A program made the translations under genes and the position numbers. Below are positions 9,540 to 17,878 of a stretch of DNA of 64,000 bases, piece after piece. Origin of the DNA: Ureibacillus thermosphaericus (GTDB lineage: Bacteria > Bacillota > Bacilli > Bacillales_A > Planococcaceae); contig NZ_JAAXPW010000012.1 of the NCBI RefSeq assembly GCF_012396605.1, positions 1 through 64,000 of the forward strand, given 5' to 3'. Each line of letters begins with the position of its first letter. Position 1 is the stretch's first letter. The notes beneath the pieces are model-generated. The model saw only the letters and a list, made by a program, of their open reading frames with translations. It did not search any database and was not told the DNA's origin.

Positions 9540-10540
9540 CGCGCATTGAACCCCCTTCTTGCAATATAGATAAAGAATGGAGTTCCAATTGCGGCGGTCA
9601 TCACACCAACAGGGACTTCTGATGGCATTACTATGTATCTGGCAGCAATATCTGCTGCTAATAATAAAATTGCCCCCAAAACTCCGGCCATTGGAATAAC
9701 CCAGCGGTGATCCATTCCTACAATTGCTCTTGCAAGATGTGGGACGATAATTCCCACAAAGCCTATTGGTCCTGCAACAGCGACAGAAGATCCAGCTAAT
9801 AATATAACCAAAACTCCAATCGCAATTTTTATGAAACCAGTATTTAAACCTAATCCTTTGGCTACATCTTCACCCATAGCAAAAATATTCATTTTTCCCG
9901 AAATGAATATTGCTCCAAGCCAGGCTATCGTCATATAAGGAATAACTGAAATAAGCGTTTCAAGATTTCTCCCTGCAACAGACCCTGCCAGCCAAAACAA
10001 TACTTGGTCAAGGAGTGCTTCATCAAGAACGAGCAATCCTTGGGTAAAACTAGCAAACATCGCAGAAATCGCTGCGCCTGCTAGGGTTAACTTCATCGGT
10101 GTCAGCCCTTCACGCCCAAAAGAACCAATAATAAAAACGCTAAAGGCAGCAAGAGCAGCGCCAAGAAACGCAAGTACGTTAAAACTTTGCATATTATGAA
10201 CAGAAAATATTGTCATAGCAACAACAACTGCAAAGCCTGCTCCCGCATTAATACCAAAAATCCCCGGTGAAGCTAACGGATTTTTTGTTAACGTCTGCAT
10301 TAGAACTCCGGCAATTGCCAAGCTTGCACCAACTGCCGCAGCTATTAATGCCCTTGGGATTCTTACTTTTTGAATAATGATATGTTCATTTGATCCATTG
10401 TAATGGGTAAAAGAATCAATAGCTGTTCTCCACGTAGTATCAGCATATCCAAAGATAACACTGGCACACATAAATCCAAACATTAATAGGAAAGTAACAA
10501 AAAGGCCAATCCATTTATAAGAAGTCCTTTTCAACAACAT
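9536..10540 (-). CDS. Ferric-siderophore ABC transporter permease (FecCD family), first subunit
   Basis: A 334-residue paralogue of the next permease, with the same blocks: VRIPRALIAAAVG, GVLMQTLTKNPLASPG, GPIGFVGIIVPHLAR and EVPVGVMTAAIGTPFFIYI. First gene of the minus-strand operon, divergent from the binding lipoprotein gene, with Fur-like boxes between. A GAGAGG ribosome site lies 11 nt before the ATG. Confidence 0.95.
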   Translation of the reverse strand: MLLKRTSYKWIGLFVTFLLMFGFMCASVIFGYADTTWRTAIDSFTHYNGSNEHIIIQKVRIPRALIAAAVGASLAIAGVLMQTLTKNPLASPGIFGINAGAGFAVVVAMTIFSVHNMQSFNVLAFLGAALAAFSVFIIGSFGREGLTPMKLTLAGAAISAMFASFTQGLLVLDEALLDQVLFWLAGSVAGRNLETLISVIPYMTIAWLGAIFISGKMNIFAMGEDVAKGLGLNTGFIKIAIGVLVILLAGSSVAVAGPIGFVGIIVPHLARAIVGMDHRWVIPMAGVLGAILLLAADIAARYIVMPSEVPVGVMTAAIGTPFFIYIARRGFNAR

Positions 10541-10566
10541 CTTTTTGAAGACCTCTCTTTTTTATT

Positions 10567-10620
10567 TTAAGTCTATATACAACTAAACATAGCTGTCAAT
10601 GACTTTGATAATCATTTTCA
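10567..10620 (-). promoter_or_regulatory. Promoter and Fur-like box for the permease operon
   Basis: On the minus strand TTGACA (plus 10594-10599) is followed after 16 nt by TATAGA. Just upstream, 10606-10620 matches the 7-1-7 Fur core (TGATAAT-N-ATTATCA) at 13 of 14 positions. Confidence 0.75.
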
Positions 10621-10628
10621 ATTATATA

Positions 10629-10681
10629 TTGACAGAGGTGTATAGGTTGCTTTATGATTAGCTTATTGAAATTGATTATCA
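10629..10681 (+). promoter_or_regulatory. Promoter and Fur-like box for the binding-protein gene
   Basis: TTGACA at 10629-10634 and TATGAT at 10653-10658 (18-nt spacer). The box at 10667-10681 matches the Fur core at 12 of 14 and covers the probable start of transcription, the classic position for repression. Confidence 0.75.
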
Positions 10682-10712
10682 TTTACAATTAGTTAAGGAG
10701 GATACAGTACAA

Positions 10713-11699
10713 GTGAAAGTGTTCAAAACATTTTTGCTTCTTTTCTCTGTAATAGCCGTTTTATTGCTGGCGGCATGTGGCGGCAAAGAAGAAAAAGCAA
10801 CTGAAAAAACAGATCAAAAAACGACAGAAGAAAGTACGTATACAATTGAACATGCAATGGAATCCACAGAAATCAAAGGTACTCCAAAAAGAGTTGTTAT
10901 TCTTACAAACGAAGGAACCGAAGCATTGTTGGCTTTAGGAGTAAAGCCAGTTGGTGCGGTTCAATCTTGGCTTGGTGATCCTTGGTATGAACATATTAGC
11001 AAGGATATGGAAGGCGTCGAAGTTGTTGGGACTGAGAGTGAAGTGAATGTGGAGAAAATTGCTTCGTTAAAACCTGATTTAATTATCGGGAACAAGCTTC
11101 GCCAAGAAAAAATTTATGATCAATTAAATGCCATTGCACCTACTGTTTTTTCTGAAACTTTACGTGGTGATTGGAAAGAAAACTTTAAGTTATATGCTAA
11201 AGCGTTAAATCTCGAAGAAAAAGGAAATGAGGTATTAGGTCATTACGATCAACACGTTGCCGACGTGAAAGAAAAACTTGGTGACAAAGTGAACAAAGAA
11301 ATTTCTGTTGTTCGCTTTATGGCTGGAAAATCCCGTATTTATTACACTGATTCATTTTCAGGGGTTATTTTCAATGAATTAGGTTTCAAGCGTGTTGCTC
11401 ATCAGGAAGAGTTGTTTACTTCAGATAATAAACTTGGCAATTTAGCTGTTGAAGTAGGAAAAGAAGTTATTCCGAAAATGGATGCAGATTACCTATTCTA
11501 CTTCACTTATGCTCCCCAGGGAGATCAAGAGGCATTAAATACAGCAAAGGAATGGACAAGTGATCCTCTATGGCAAAATCTAAATGCCGTTAAAAACGGT
11601 AATGCTTTTGAAGTGAGCGATGCAATTTGGAACACTTCCGGCGGTGTAATTTCAGCAAACTTGATGTTAGATGATTTAGAAAAATTATTAACGAATTAA
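10713..11699 (+). CDS. Ferric-siderophore ABC transporter substrate-binding lipoprotein
   Basis: A 328-residue extracellular lipoprotein. The signal peptide ends in the lipobox LLAAC with Cys22 as the lipid site, followed by a charged linker. The fold is the type III iron-siderophore receptor (PF01497): TPKRVVILTNEGTEALLALGVKPVGA, later EKIASLKPDLIIG. GTG start with AAGGAGGA about 10 nt upstream. Divergent from its permeases. The ligand is unknown; the family includes citrate, catecholate and hydroxamate binders. Confidence 0.95.
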   Translation: MKVFKTFLLLFSVIAVLLLAACGGKEEKATEKTDQKTTEESTYTIEHAMESTEIKGTPKRVVILTNEGTEALLALGVKPVGAVQSWLGDPWYEHISKDMEGVEVVGTESEVNVEKIASLKPDLIIGNKLRQEKIYDQLNAIAPTVFSETLRGDWKENFKLYAKALNLEEKGNEVLGHYDQHVADVKEKLGDKVNKEISVVRFMAGKSRIYYTDSFSGVIFNELGFKRVAHQEELFTSDNKLGNLAVEVGKEVIPKMDADYLFYFTYAPQGDQEALNTAKEWTSDPLWQNLNAVKNGNAFEVSDAIWNTSGGVISANLMLDDLEKLLTN

Positions 11700-11824
11700 T
11701 ATCTGCCATAATATCCCAAGTATAAACTTAGAATTGGCCGTCTGAAAAAGCCATTTTGAAACGGCACTTTGCGACGAGGATACTTGTTTCAACTACCTCA
11801 AGGAGCAAAGGTTGATTATATAAG
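11700..11824. other. Intergenic stretch, nothing identified
   Basis: About 125 bases of slightly higher GC with no start site. A short inverted repeat (GCCGT / ACGGC near 11736-11764) is present. It may be decayed DNA; no source could be named. Confidence 0.3.
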
Positions 11825-11864
11825 AGTGTCTGGAAAGTTTAGACTTTCTAGACACTTTTTTTTG
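11825..11864 (+). terminator. Terminator after the binding lipoprotein gene
   Basis: Near-perfect 14-bp stem (11825-11838 with 11843-11856) followed by eight T. Confidence 0.9.
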
Positions 11865-12005
11865 CACCCTTTAAACAAATAATGCGCTTCAATTATTTAC
11901 TTCTTAGTTATTTTTTTTCAAAATAAATGGTTGAAAAAATGAGCAAAATACAATTTGAGAAATAGTAATGCTGTTTCTCATTTTATCTCAATGAGGAGGA
12001 TTGCT

Positions 12006-12218
12006 ATGCCGAATGTAGAAGTAAACTGTACCGTCTCCAATTGCTATTTCCACAGAAAAGGAAATATCTGTGGTGCGGAGAAAATTTTAATTGATACGGA
12101 TTCAGATTCCAAAGATAAGTCGTCAGAGTTTGCTTCAGAAGTAGACTTCCGAGAGATTGAGGAAAGGGCTAAATCATCAGAAGAAACTTGCTGTAAAACG
12201 TTTAGACCTAAAAAGTAG
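12006..12218 (+). CDS. DUF1540 small cysteine protein
   Basis: A 70-residue protein of the DUF1540 family: NCTVSNC near the N-terminus, ICGAEKILID, and a C-terminal CCKTFRP. The spaced cysteines suggest a metal-binding or disulfide-rich fold; function is not known. The ATG at 12006 is used because GAGGAGG lies just before it; the frame is open further upstream but without a ribosome site. The middle region reads SSEFASEVD, close to the recognition block of the spore germination protease, as in the small protein at 6507. It has its own terminator. Confidence 0.85.
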   Translation: MPNVEVNCTVSNCYFHRKGNICGAEKILIDTDSDSKDKSSEFASEVDFREIEERAKSSEETCCKTFRPKK

Positions 12219-12257
12219 ACTTTCGGAAGTATGGGCAGGCCAATCATTGAGAAATTG

Positions 12258-12289
12258 CGGGGACTAATCTATTTAGTCCCTTATTTTTT
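12258..12289 (+). terminator. Terminator after DUF1540 gene
   Basis: Arms GGGACTAA 12260-12267 and TTAGTCCC 12273-12280, followed by a T-rich run. Confidence 0.85.
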
Positions 12290-12304
12290 GAGGAGCTGTA
12301 ATGA

Positions 12305-13102
12305 ATGTATGAAGTCATTGTCAATCAACTGAAACAAATTGAACGCAGTCATCATGTAAAAGTATTATTTGCTGTTGAATCTGGTAGTAGAGCATGGGGA
12401 ATTGCCTCAAAAGAAAGTGATTACGATGTTCGCTTTATTTATATCCATCCAGTAGACTGGTATCTTACAATCGATCCCCAAGGAATTGGAAAAAAACGAG
12501 ATGTCATCGAGTTACCGATTCACGATCATCTTGATATAAGCGGTTGGGAAGTTACAAAAGCTTTAAGGTTATTCCGAAAATGTAATCCTTCTATTTTAGA
12601 ATGGATGAGAAGTAGCCCCATTTATTTACAACCATATAGCTTTATTTCTAAGTTGCGCTTATTGGAGGATGAGGTTTTTAATCCGAAATCGATGCTTTCA
12701 CATTACATACAAATTGCCAAACAAAATTATGCATCTCTCCAAGGAGAGAATGTGAAGGTAAAAAGCTATTTATACGCTTTGCGCTCATTGTTCGCTTGTA
12801 AATGGATTGAACAGTTCAATGAAATCCCACCGATACATTTTCAGCATTTGCTTTCACAAATGAAGGTTGATGGTAAATTGAGAAATGAGATTGAGCAGTT
12901 GGTGAAATCTAAAGTTTTCGACAAACGGGAAACCATTCGGCCTATTCCAATATTCAATGATTATATCGAACATGAATTGTATTCATTGCAGGACTATATA
13001 AAAAATCTGTATGGAGAAAAGAATAATCCAACTGTCCAGTTAGATAAGCTATTTCGTGAGACTTTAAGAGAAGTTTGGAATGAGAAGTTTGATGCATTCT
13101 AG
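12305..13102 (+). CDS. RlaP/YcgL-type predicted nucleotidyltransferase
   Basis: A 265-residue protein of the PF10127 nucleotidyltransferase family (E. coli/Bacillus YcgL-like, linked to RNA repair as RlaP). The core reads GSRAWGIASKESDYDV at about 27-42: the Gly-Ser of the NTase fold plus the metal-binding Asp39 and Asp41. DISGWEVTKALRLFRKCNPS is the second family block. GAGGAG lies 9 nt before the ATG. Its stop overlaps by 4 nt the stop of the convergent membrane-protein gene. Substrate unknown. Confidence 0.85.
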   Translation: MYEVIVNQLKQIERSHHVKVLFAVESGSRAWGIASKESDYDVRFIYIHPVDWYLTIDPQGIGKKRDVIELPIHDHLDISGWEVTKALRLFRKCNPSILEWMRSSPIYLQPYSFISKLRLLEDEVFNPKSMLSHYIQIAKQNYASLQGENVKVKSYLYALRSLFACKWIEQFNEIPPIHFQHLLSQMKVDGKLRNEIEQLVKSKVFDKRETIRPIPIFNDYIEHELYSLQDYIKNLYGEKNNPTVQLDKLFRETLREVWNEKFDAF

Positions 13103-13434
13103 AAACTATAATTACTCATCCATAACCAATATAGATGTACGAAAAAAAGCCCAGAATATAAGATTGAAATACCTGTTAAAGCATAAAGATAGAACCGTTG
13201 AAATGATTTTATGCATTTTAAAATAACAAGATTAGAAACAATAAAAATGAATACGGAAAGACTGAATTTAATTCCTAGAAATAAATATGGATTTGCTTCA
13301 AAAAAGAATCTCATCAGAGGATTTATTTCTTTTATGAAATTATTCATTAAACCATAATGTGTGGCTATACCATCAAATATGTTTAAGATTGCAACCAATA
13401 AACTCAATATAAAAATTTGCTTGTTTCTTTTCAT
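13099..13434 (-). CDS. DUF5658-like small membrane protein
   Basis: A 111-residue integral membrane protein with about three hydrophobic helices (roughly 7-25, 50-70 and 80-107). The LNIFDGIATHYGL block followed by EINPLM is the pattern of DUF5658 proteins. Function unknown. Convergent with and overlapping the RlaP-like gene by 4 nt. Confidence 0.7.
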   Translation of the reverse strand: MKRNKQIFILSLLVAILNIFDGIATHYGLMNNFIKEINPLMRFFFEANPYLFLGIKFSLSVFIFIVSNLVILKCIKSFQRFYLYALTGISILYSGLFFVHLYWLWMSNYSF

Positions 13435-13486
13435 TCAATACACCTTATAGATTTTTTCAATAGTATAACCATTTAAGCAACTTTCT

Positions 13487-13546
13487 AAAAAAAGTGGAAT
13501 TCACATAGATATAAGCAATTCCCTTGCTTTATTATGTGAATTCCAC
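13487..13546 (-). terminator. Long hairpin terminator
   Basis: A 14-bp perfect outer stem (13494-13507 with 13533-13546) encloses a second stem (AAGCAA / TTGCTT). On the minus strand a run of seven T follows. It ends the 55-aa gene. Confidence 0.85.
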
Positions 13547-13555
13547 CATACAATG

Positions 13556-13723
13556 TTATTTATTTTTTTTGTTTCTTTTTCTTTCCAACACTAACTGTTC
13601 TAATTGGGATAGTTCACGAGAAAACTCTTCTTGCGCGGCTCTAGCAGAGATTTTTTCTTGTTTTGGTGTTTGTGGCAAAGAACTTGCATTATTGGTTTGG
13701 CCTTGTTTATTATCTCTTCCCAT
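13556..13723 (-). CDS. 55-residue small protein with LPQTPK and EFSREL motifs (YfhD-like)
   Basis: A complete gene too short for ordinary ORF filters. ATG at 13723 with AAGGAGA 7-10 nt upstream, 55 codons, TAA, then a strong terminator. The product is basic and hydrophilic (starts MGRDNKQGQ, ends RKRNKKNK). SLPQTPKQEK and EEFSRELSQLE resemble the two conserved blocks of B. subtilis YfhD, a small protein of unknown function. On the minus strand CATATTA (plus 13753-13759) resembles a forespore sigma-G -10 box, but the -35 is poor. Spore association is inference. Confidence 0.75.
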   Translation of the reverse strand: MGRDNKQGQTNNASSLPQTPKQEKISARAAQEEFSRELSQLEQLVLERKRNKKNK

Positions 13724-13867
13724 ATTAGATCTCCTTTCTTAATAGTTAATCTTAATATGGCAAGATGCGATTTTTTTATCACATTGAAAAGCATTAATTG
13801 GAGGAATGAAAAGAATAAGTTTTATTGAGAGGCTTATATTGGTGCACAACAATTTGGGGCAATATAT

Positions 13868-13899
13868 TTGGGATGCTTCGTGAATAAGTAGCATCCCAA
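13868..13899 (-). terminator. Terminator of the racemase-like operon
   Basis: Ten-base arms (TTGGGATGCT 13868-13877, AGCATCCCAA 13890-13899). The tail on the minus strand is A/T mixed rather than pure T. Confidence 0.6.
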
Positions 13900-13906
13900 A
13901 AGTCAA

Positions 13907-15049
13907 CTAATGACGTGGTATAATTTTTTGTTTATAAATACTGTATACATTGTTTTGTTTCTCATGTTTACTTCCTTTAAATTCAATATAAGTTTTATGA
14001 ATGTATGGAGAGGTCATAATGGAAAGTAACGCTCCATAGTTGGGGATAAAAGTTATCTCGTCGCCAGGTTTGAAAAGTATTTTTTTTCCATCTAACACAA
14101 TGTGGTCGCTGGTTGAACCAAGAATTTTCACAGGCATTGTTGGTGTTAAGCCCGAAACAGATACATCTTGCCTTCCTACTCCAACGAGAATATGGTTAAT
14201 CCAACCTTGTTCATGGAATTCGATTGATTCACCAAAGCCGTTTTTGCCACGATTACCATAAGGGACAGAAGGTTTTTGTTTCGCCTCTATTACTTCTGCA
14301 ACAAATTTAAATGTATCTTGATAAAGTTTCGGTATGACTTCGCCTTTAGTCGTCTCTCTTCCTAATAGAATCGATTCACCAAGACGTACATCATTGATTA
14401 CACCAATATTTTTCGTTTCCATTAGCCATTTAATATTTGCAGAGTTTCCGCCTGATACGATAGGGAGTTGTAAAGAGAATTGTTGCCTAATTTGCTGAAC
14501 AAGAGAAGAGAACTCTCGCATCTTGTCTTCTGTCGGTATGACGCCACCAAAACAAGCAAAATTTGTTGCCAAACCAACAATTTCGATACCTCGGAGTTTT
14601 ATTACATCATTAATAAATGCTGGTAGATCTTTTGGCATGACACCTTCACGAAGGTCACCCATTTCTACCATAATTATAATTTTATGGATTTTCCCTTGTT
14701 TAATAGCTTCTTCTGATAATGCACGAATGATGGTAAGTTCAGTGTTCATGCTGATATCTGCATATTTGACGACATTGGGAATCTCAGACATCCCAGGGGT
14801 TCGAAGTAAAATAGTGGTTGCATTGATATTTGCCTTTTTTAATTTTTCTAAATGAATAATTTTCGATACGGCAAGTCTTGTGATTCCCGCCTGAATTAAT
14901 GTATTGACGATTTGTAAATCAGCACAAACGCCTTTGACTACTCCTGTCACTTCCACCCCCTTTGCTTCGCATAATTGTTTTAGAACGATTGCGTTGTGTT
15001 GAATTTTATCAAGATTGATTTCAATTCGAGGAATGGGTTTTAGTTTCAT
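13907..15049 (-). CDS. PLP-dependent racemase of the ornithine/alanine racemase family
   Basis: A 380-residue fold-type III PLP enzyme. The N-terminus PRIEINLDKIQHNA and the PLP-lysine block TGVVKGVCAD (Lys39) resemble clostridial ornithine racemase rather than cell-wall Alr (which has VVKANAYGHG). Further blocks: MVEMGDLREGV, GLATNFACFGG, SGGNSANIKW and RLGESILLGRET. It overlaps the upstream DUF1611 gene by ATGA (15046-15049), so the two are translationally coupled and should act together, probably on a D-amino acid. The substrate is unproven; ornithine, alanine, glutamate or a peptide-linked residue are possible. Confidence 0.88.
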   Translation of the reverse strand: MKLKPIPRIEINLDKIQHNAIVLKQLCEAKGVEVTGVVKGVCADLQIVNTLIQAGITRLAVSKIIHLEKLKKANINATTILLRTPGMSEIPNVVKYADISMNTELTIIRALSEEAIKQGKIHKIIIMVEMGDLREGVMPKDLPAFINDVIKLRGIEIVGLATNFACFGGVIPTEDKMREFSSLVQQIRQQFSLQLPIVSGGNSANIKWLMETKNIGVINDVRLGESILLGRETTKGEVIPKLYQDTFKFVAEVIEAKQKPSVPYGNRGKNGFGESIEFHEQGWINHILVGVGRQDVSVSGLTPTMPVKILGSTSDHIVLDGKKILFKPGDEITFIPNYGALLSIMTSPYIHKTYIEFKGSKHEKQNNVYSIYKQKIIPRH

Positions 15050-16134
15050 ATTGAACTCACGACCTTATCCTTATTTTTTAAGGATGGGAAGAAGTCAATG
15101 ATTGCATTGATGATTTTTTCATCACCTTTTTTCAACACATCGCTAACAGGTACATGGTATTTATTTTCGTATTCTACAATTGTTTGATCGATTTCCTCAT
15201 CTGTCATATTTTCGTGATTTAATGTGATGGCAATCACTTTTGTATTTCCATAATGTTCAATTAAGTTAATTTCTTCTTGAACATCCGGCATTGGCATAAA
15301 TGGAAAATCTCCTAACACTTTTCGTTTTGGCGGATGTTGCAAGATGACTGCTTGTGGTCTTGCACCTCTTAAAATACCGCATGAGCTAGCATAGGCTGGG
15401 TGGCTCAGCGCACCTTGCCCTTCCACAATGATAATGTCAGGATTTTCATTTTTGTGGGCACGCAATATTTCCCCCTCCAATTCTCCAATTAAATACTGGA
15501 GTGGGAAAGCATCCATTGCAAAACCATACTCTGCACCCTGAATTAAACCTGTTTGTCCAGTGGCAATAAAGATTGGATTGAATCCGCGGTTTCTGAAACC
15601 TTTTTCAAGCACTTTCGCAGTTGTACGTTTTCCGCAAGCACCATCTGTACCGAGTACTGCAATAATCGGTGTATTGATTTTTAAAATTCCACCAGTAAAT
15701 AAATGCCACTCTTTTTTCGGTTTTGGCTTTCGAATATCGCGAATGGTTACGTTATATTTTTTTGCATTATTCATCATTTCATCATCTTCAGTTAGAAATT
15801 CTTGCAGTGGGTTAATGATGTTTAAGCCAGCCTTCATCGCTTCTAAAATGACGGCTCTTTCTTCATCTTTTAAAAAGGCATCGCTAGGGGCAATTCCGAG
15901 GATAAAATCTGTTGGTTTTTCTTTGGAAATTGTTAATGCTTCTTTGAGGTTTTTACATAAAGGGATTCCATTTTTGACACCATCTAAATATTCACCAGAA
16001 TCCAAACCACTCTTTGTACTATCAATTACTGCGGTTATTTCATAATATCCTGGCTCACGAATCAGACCATTAGCGGTTTTTCCATCCATTGAACCAAATT
16101 GGCCTTCACAATAAATAATTGCTATTTTCTTCAT
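15046..16134 (-). CDS. DUF1611 P-loop protein (DgcN-like)
   Basis: A 362-residue DUF1611 protein: an N-terminal Rossmann-like domain (about 1-135) and a C-terminal P-loop domain with GTDGACGKRT at 162-171. ATG 16134 is used (GGAGGG 7 nt upstream); the in-frame codon at 16149 lies before the ribosome site. DUF1611 includes DgcN, reported to act in bacterial D-glutamate catabolism. In Proteobacteria such genes sit beside an Ala-Glu epimerase-like enzyme; here the neighbour is a PLP racemase. Role in D-amino acid metabolism is inference. Confidence 0.85.
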   Translation of the reverse strand: MKKIAIIYCEGQFGSMDGKTANGLIREPGYYEITAVIDSTKSGLDSGEYLDGVKNGIPLCKNLKEALTISKEKPTDFILGIAPSDAFLKDEERAVILEAMKAGLNIINPLQEFLTEDDEMMNNAKKYNVTIRDIRKPKPKKEWHLFTGGILKINTPIIAVLGTDGACGKRTTAKVLEKGFRNRGFNPIFIATGQTGLIQGAEYGFAMDAFPLQYLIGELEGEILRAHKNENPDIIIVEGQGALSHPAYASSCGILRGARPQAVILQHPPKRKVLGDFPFMPMPDVQEEINLIEHYGNTKVIAITLNHENMTDEEIDQTIVEYENKYHVPVSDVLKKGDEKIINAIIDFFPSLKNKDKVVSSI

Positions 16135-16162
16135 GTACAATCCCTCCATTTACCGAAGAATA

Positions 16163-16312
16163 AACAAAAAACATCTTTGTTGCTTCTTGAAGTAATGGTA
16201 GAGTCCAATACAATGAAGTAAAAGATGTTCTATAGGTGAAATATTCAATTGTTAACTAAACCAAGGGTTAAAGTATTAACTTAATTATAAGATTATTTAT
16301 TTTTTTACGCAA
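16163..16312 (-). promoter_or_regulatory. Promoter and candidate attenuator leader of the DUF1611-racemase operon
   Basis: On the minus strand TTGCGT (plus 16307-16312), a 17-nt spacer and a perfect TATAAT (16284-16289) form a promoter about 150 nt before the ATG. Within the leader a 9-bp inverted repeat (AACATCTTT at 16221-16229, AAAGATGTT at 16170-16178) is followed by a U-rich run ending some 30 nt before the start codon, like an intrinsic terminator. Between the arms ACTTC occurs twice and could pair alternatively with one GAAG. No known riboswitch class was recognised. Confidence 0.55.
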
Positions 16313-16404
16313 AAAATAGAAACAAAATTCATGAAATTTCCCAAAATTTAGGTTAATAGTTTAGAAGTTTTGTAATTGTACTGAATCTTTATGTCTTAAA
16401 TCTC

Positions 16405-16449
16405 CATAAAAAATAGCAGCACAAACAATCTATTTTTCGTTTGCACTGC
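16405..16449 (-). terminator. Terminator of the LysM-GH18 gene
   Basis: Eleven-base arms 16439-16449 and 16416-16426 pair with two G-U pairs; TATTTTTTAT follows on the minus strand. Confidence 0.75.
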
Positions 16450-16462
16450 AAATGTAAGTATG

Positions 16463-17878
16463 TTAACGATTCAATTTAATAATATCAAAATAATCGTTTA
16501 ATAATGCCCAGTTTTGTGGGAATGGATAACCTAAAGCCCAATAGCTGATGCCCCGTAAGTTATATTCTTTCGCTAAATTAAATTTTGCTCGAGCACTTCT
16601 TGCATCTTCAAACCATACTTCATGAGCTTGCCCGCTTTCATCCACATATCTGAAAAATGGAGATTGAGCATTTTCATCATAAAAGATTTCAGATTTATAA
16701 CGGGTTGCACGGCGAATAGCTTCCTGTGGACTAAAGGTCTCGGCAATTGCCCCTTCTACGTGAGGAATTTTCCAATCTCTTGCGTATATTTGAAATCCTA
16801 AAAATATTTTTTGAGCAGGAATAACCGTTAATGCATACTCTACTACACGTCTTATTTGATTAATTGGAGAGATGGCTCGTGGTGGACCTCCCCTCCACCC
16901 CCACTCATAAGTCATTAGAATAACAAAGTCTACTAAACGGCCATGAGCTTCATAGTCATGGGCAGTATATAGTAAACCTTCCTGTTCATTGCTTGTTTTT
17001 GGTGCGACCGCAGTAGATACGAAATATCCCCTTTCATGAAGGCGATTGACTGTCAGCTGTAAAAACTCATTATAATTCTCCCGATCTTCTGGAAGCACAT
17101 ACTCAAAATCGATATTCAATCCACGGTAGCCCTTTTCTTCCATTACTTTTAGGCAGCTGTTGATTAATTTTTCCCTTAATTCTTGATTGGATAAAACAAC
17201 ATGGGCTAGGTTCGAGCCAGTGCTTGTAGATGAAAAATTAGAAATGGCTAACATCGGTATAGCTTGTTGAGATTTTGCAGCATTAAGCATTAATTCATCA
17301 GCAAAAGGTTCTAACGTACCATCCTCTTTAATCATGTAAGAAAAAGGTGTGAAATAAGTAAGTAAATTACCTACTGCATTAACAGACTCTGCCCCTTCTT
17401 CATCCTGTTGATATGAATAAGCGTTGATTTCAATAGATGGTTTCGGTCTAGGTATGATTAGCACCATCCCTGGGTAGATGTTATCTGGATTATGCAGACC
17501 ATTTTGTTTAATAATGGCTTCTGCCGTTGTTCCATAATATGCTGCAATTTGCCACATCGTTTCTCCTGGTTGAACCAAGTGTAAGCGCTGAGGGATATAA
17601 ATTGTTGTACCGGGGATTAAATTATATGGATTGATGGTAGGGTTTGCTTGTTGGATAGCTTGAACGGAAACTTCATAATTGCTTGCAATCGACCATAATG
17701 TTTCTCCAAATTGAATGATATGCGGTGTTGTTGTATCTGGAATCACGATTGCTTGGCCTATGAGTAATTCTCGGGGATTGGGAAGTTGGTTTAGTTGGAT
17801 AATGGCATTCATGCTTGTGTGATATATACTTGCCAATTTCCAAACGGTGTCTCCTTGCTGCACGACATGAATTCTCAG
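16463..17878 (-). CDS. LysM-GH18 spore cortex hydrolase (SleL/YaaH-like)
   Basis: A 471-residue N-acetylglucosaminidase of the germination-enzyme type that degrades cortex fragments. Three LysM domains (about 3-47, 53-97, 99-143) precede a GH18 domain with the catalytic NIDFE block, Asp257 and Glu259. YEWGWRGGPPRAISP and HEVWFEDARS match SleL. Start: the frame opens at a TAG at 17894-17896. The only canonical start is GTG 17863, 22 nt from the GGAAGGAGG, and it would delete the first LysM strand. A CTG at 17878 lies 7 nt after GGAGG and gives MRIHVVQQGD, a normal LysM beginning, so CTG is chosen. A sigma-E-like promoter lies upstream. Confidence 0.9.
   Translation of the reverse strand: MRIHVVQQGDTVWKLASIYHTSMNAIIQLNQLPNPRELLIGQAIVIPDTTTPHIIQFGETLWSIASNYEVSVQAIQQANPTINPYNLIPGTTIYIPQRLHLVQPGETMWQIAAYYGTTAEAIIKQNGLHNPDNIYPGMVLIIPRPKPSIEINAYSYQQDEEGAESVNAVGNLLTYFTPFSYMIKEDGTLEPFADELMLNAAKSQQAIPMLAISNFSSTSTGSNLAHVVLSNQELREKLINSCLKVMEEKGYRGLNIDFEYVLPEDRENYNEFLQLTVNRLHERGYFVSTAVAPKTSNEQEGLLYTAHDYEAHGRLVDFVILMTYEWGWRGGPPRAISPINQIRRVVEYALTVIPAQKIFLGFQIYARDWKIPHVEGAIAETFSPQEAIRRATRYKSEIFYDENAQSPFFRYVDESGQAHEVWFEDARSARAKFNLAKEYNLRGISYWALGYPFPQNWALLNDYFDIIKLNR

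Noticed and set aside
11700-11824. Insertion-sequence remnant after the siderophore lipoprotein gene
   Set aside because: The composition is slightly odd, but no transposase motif, terminal repeats or target duplication were found.
13806-13883. 25-codon + strand frame after GGAGGA
   Set aside because: The ribosome site touches the ATG (1 nt spacing) and the frame ends inside the racemase terminator; no support.
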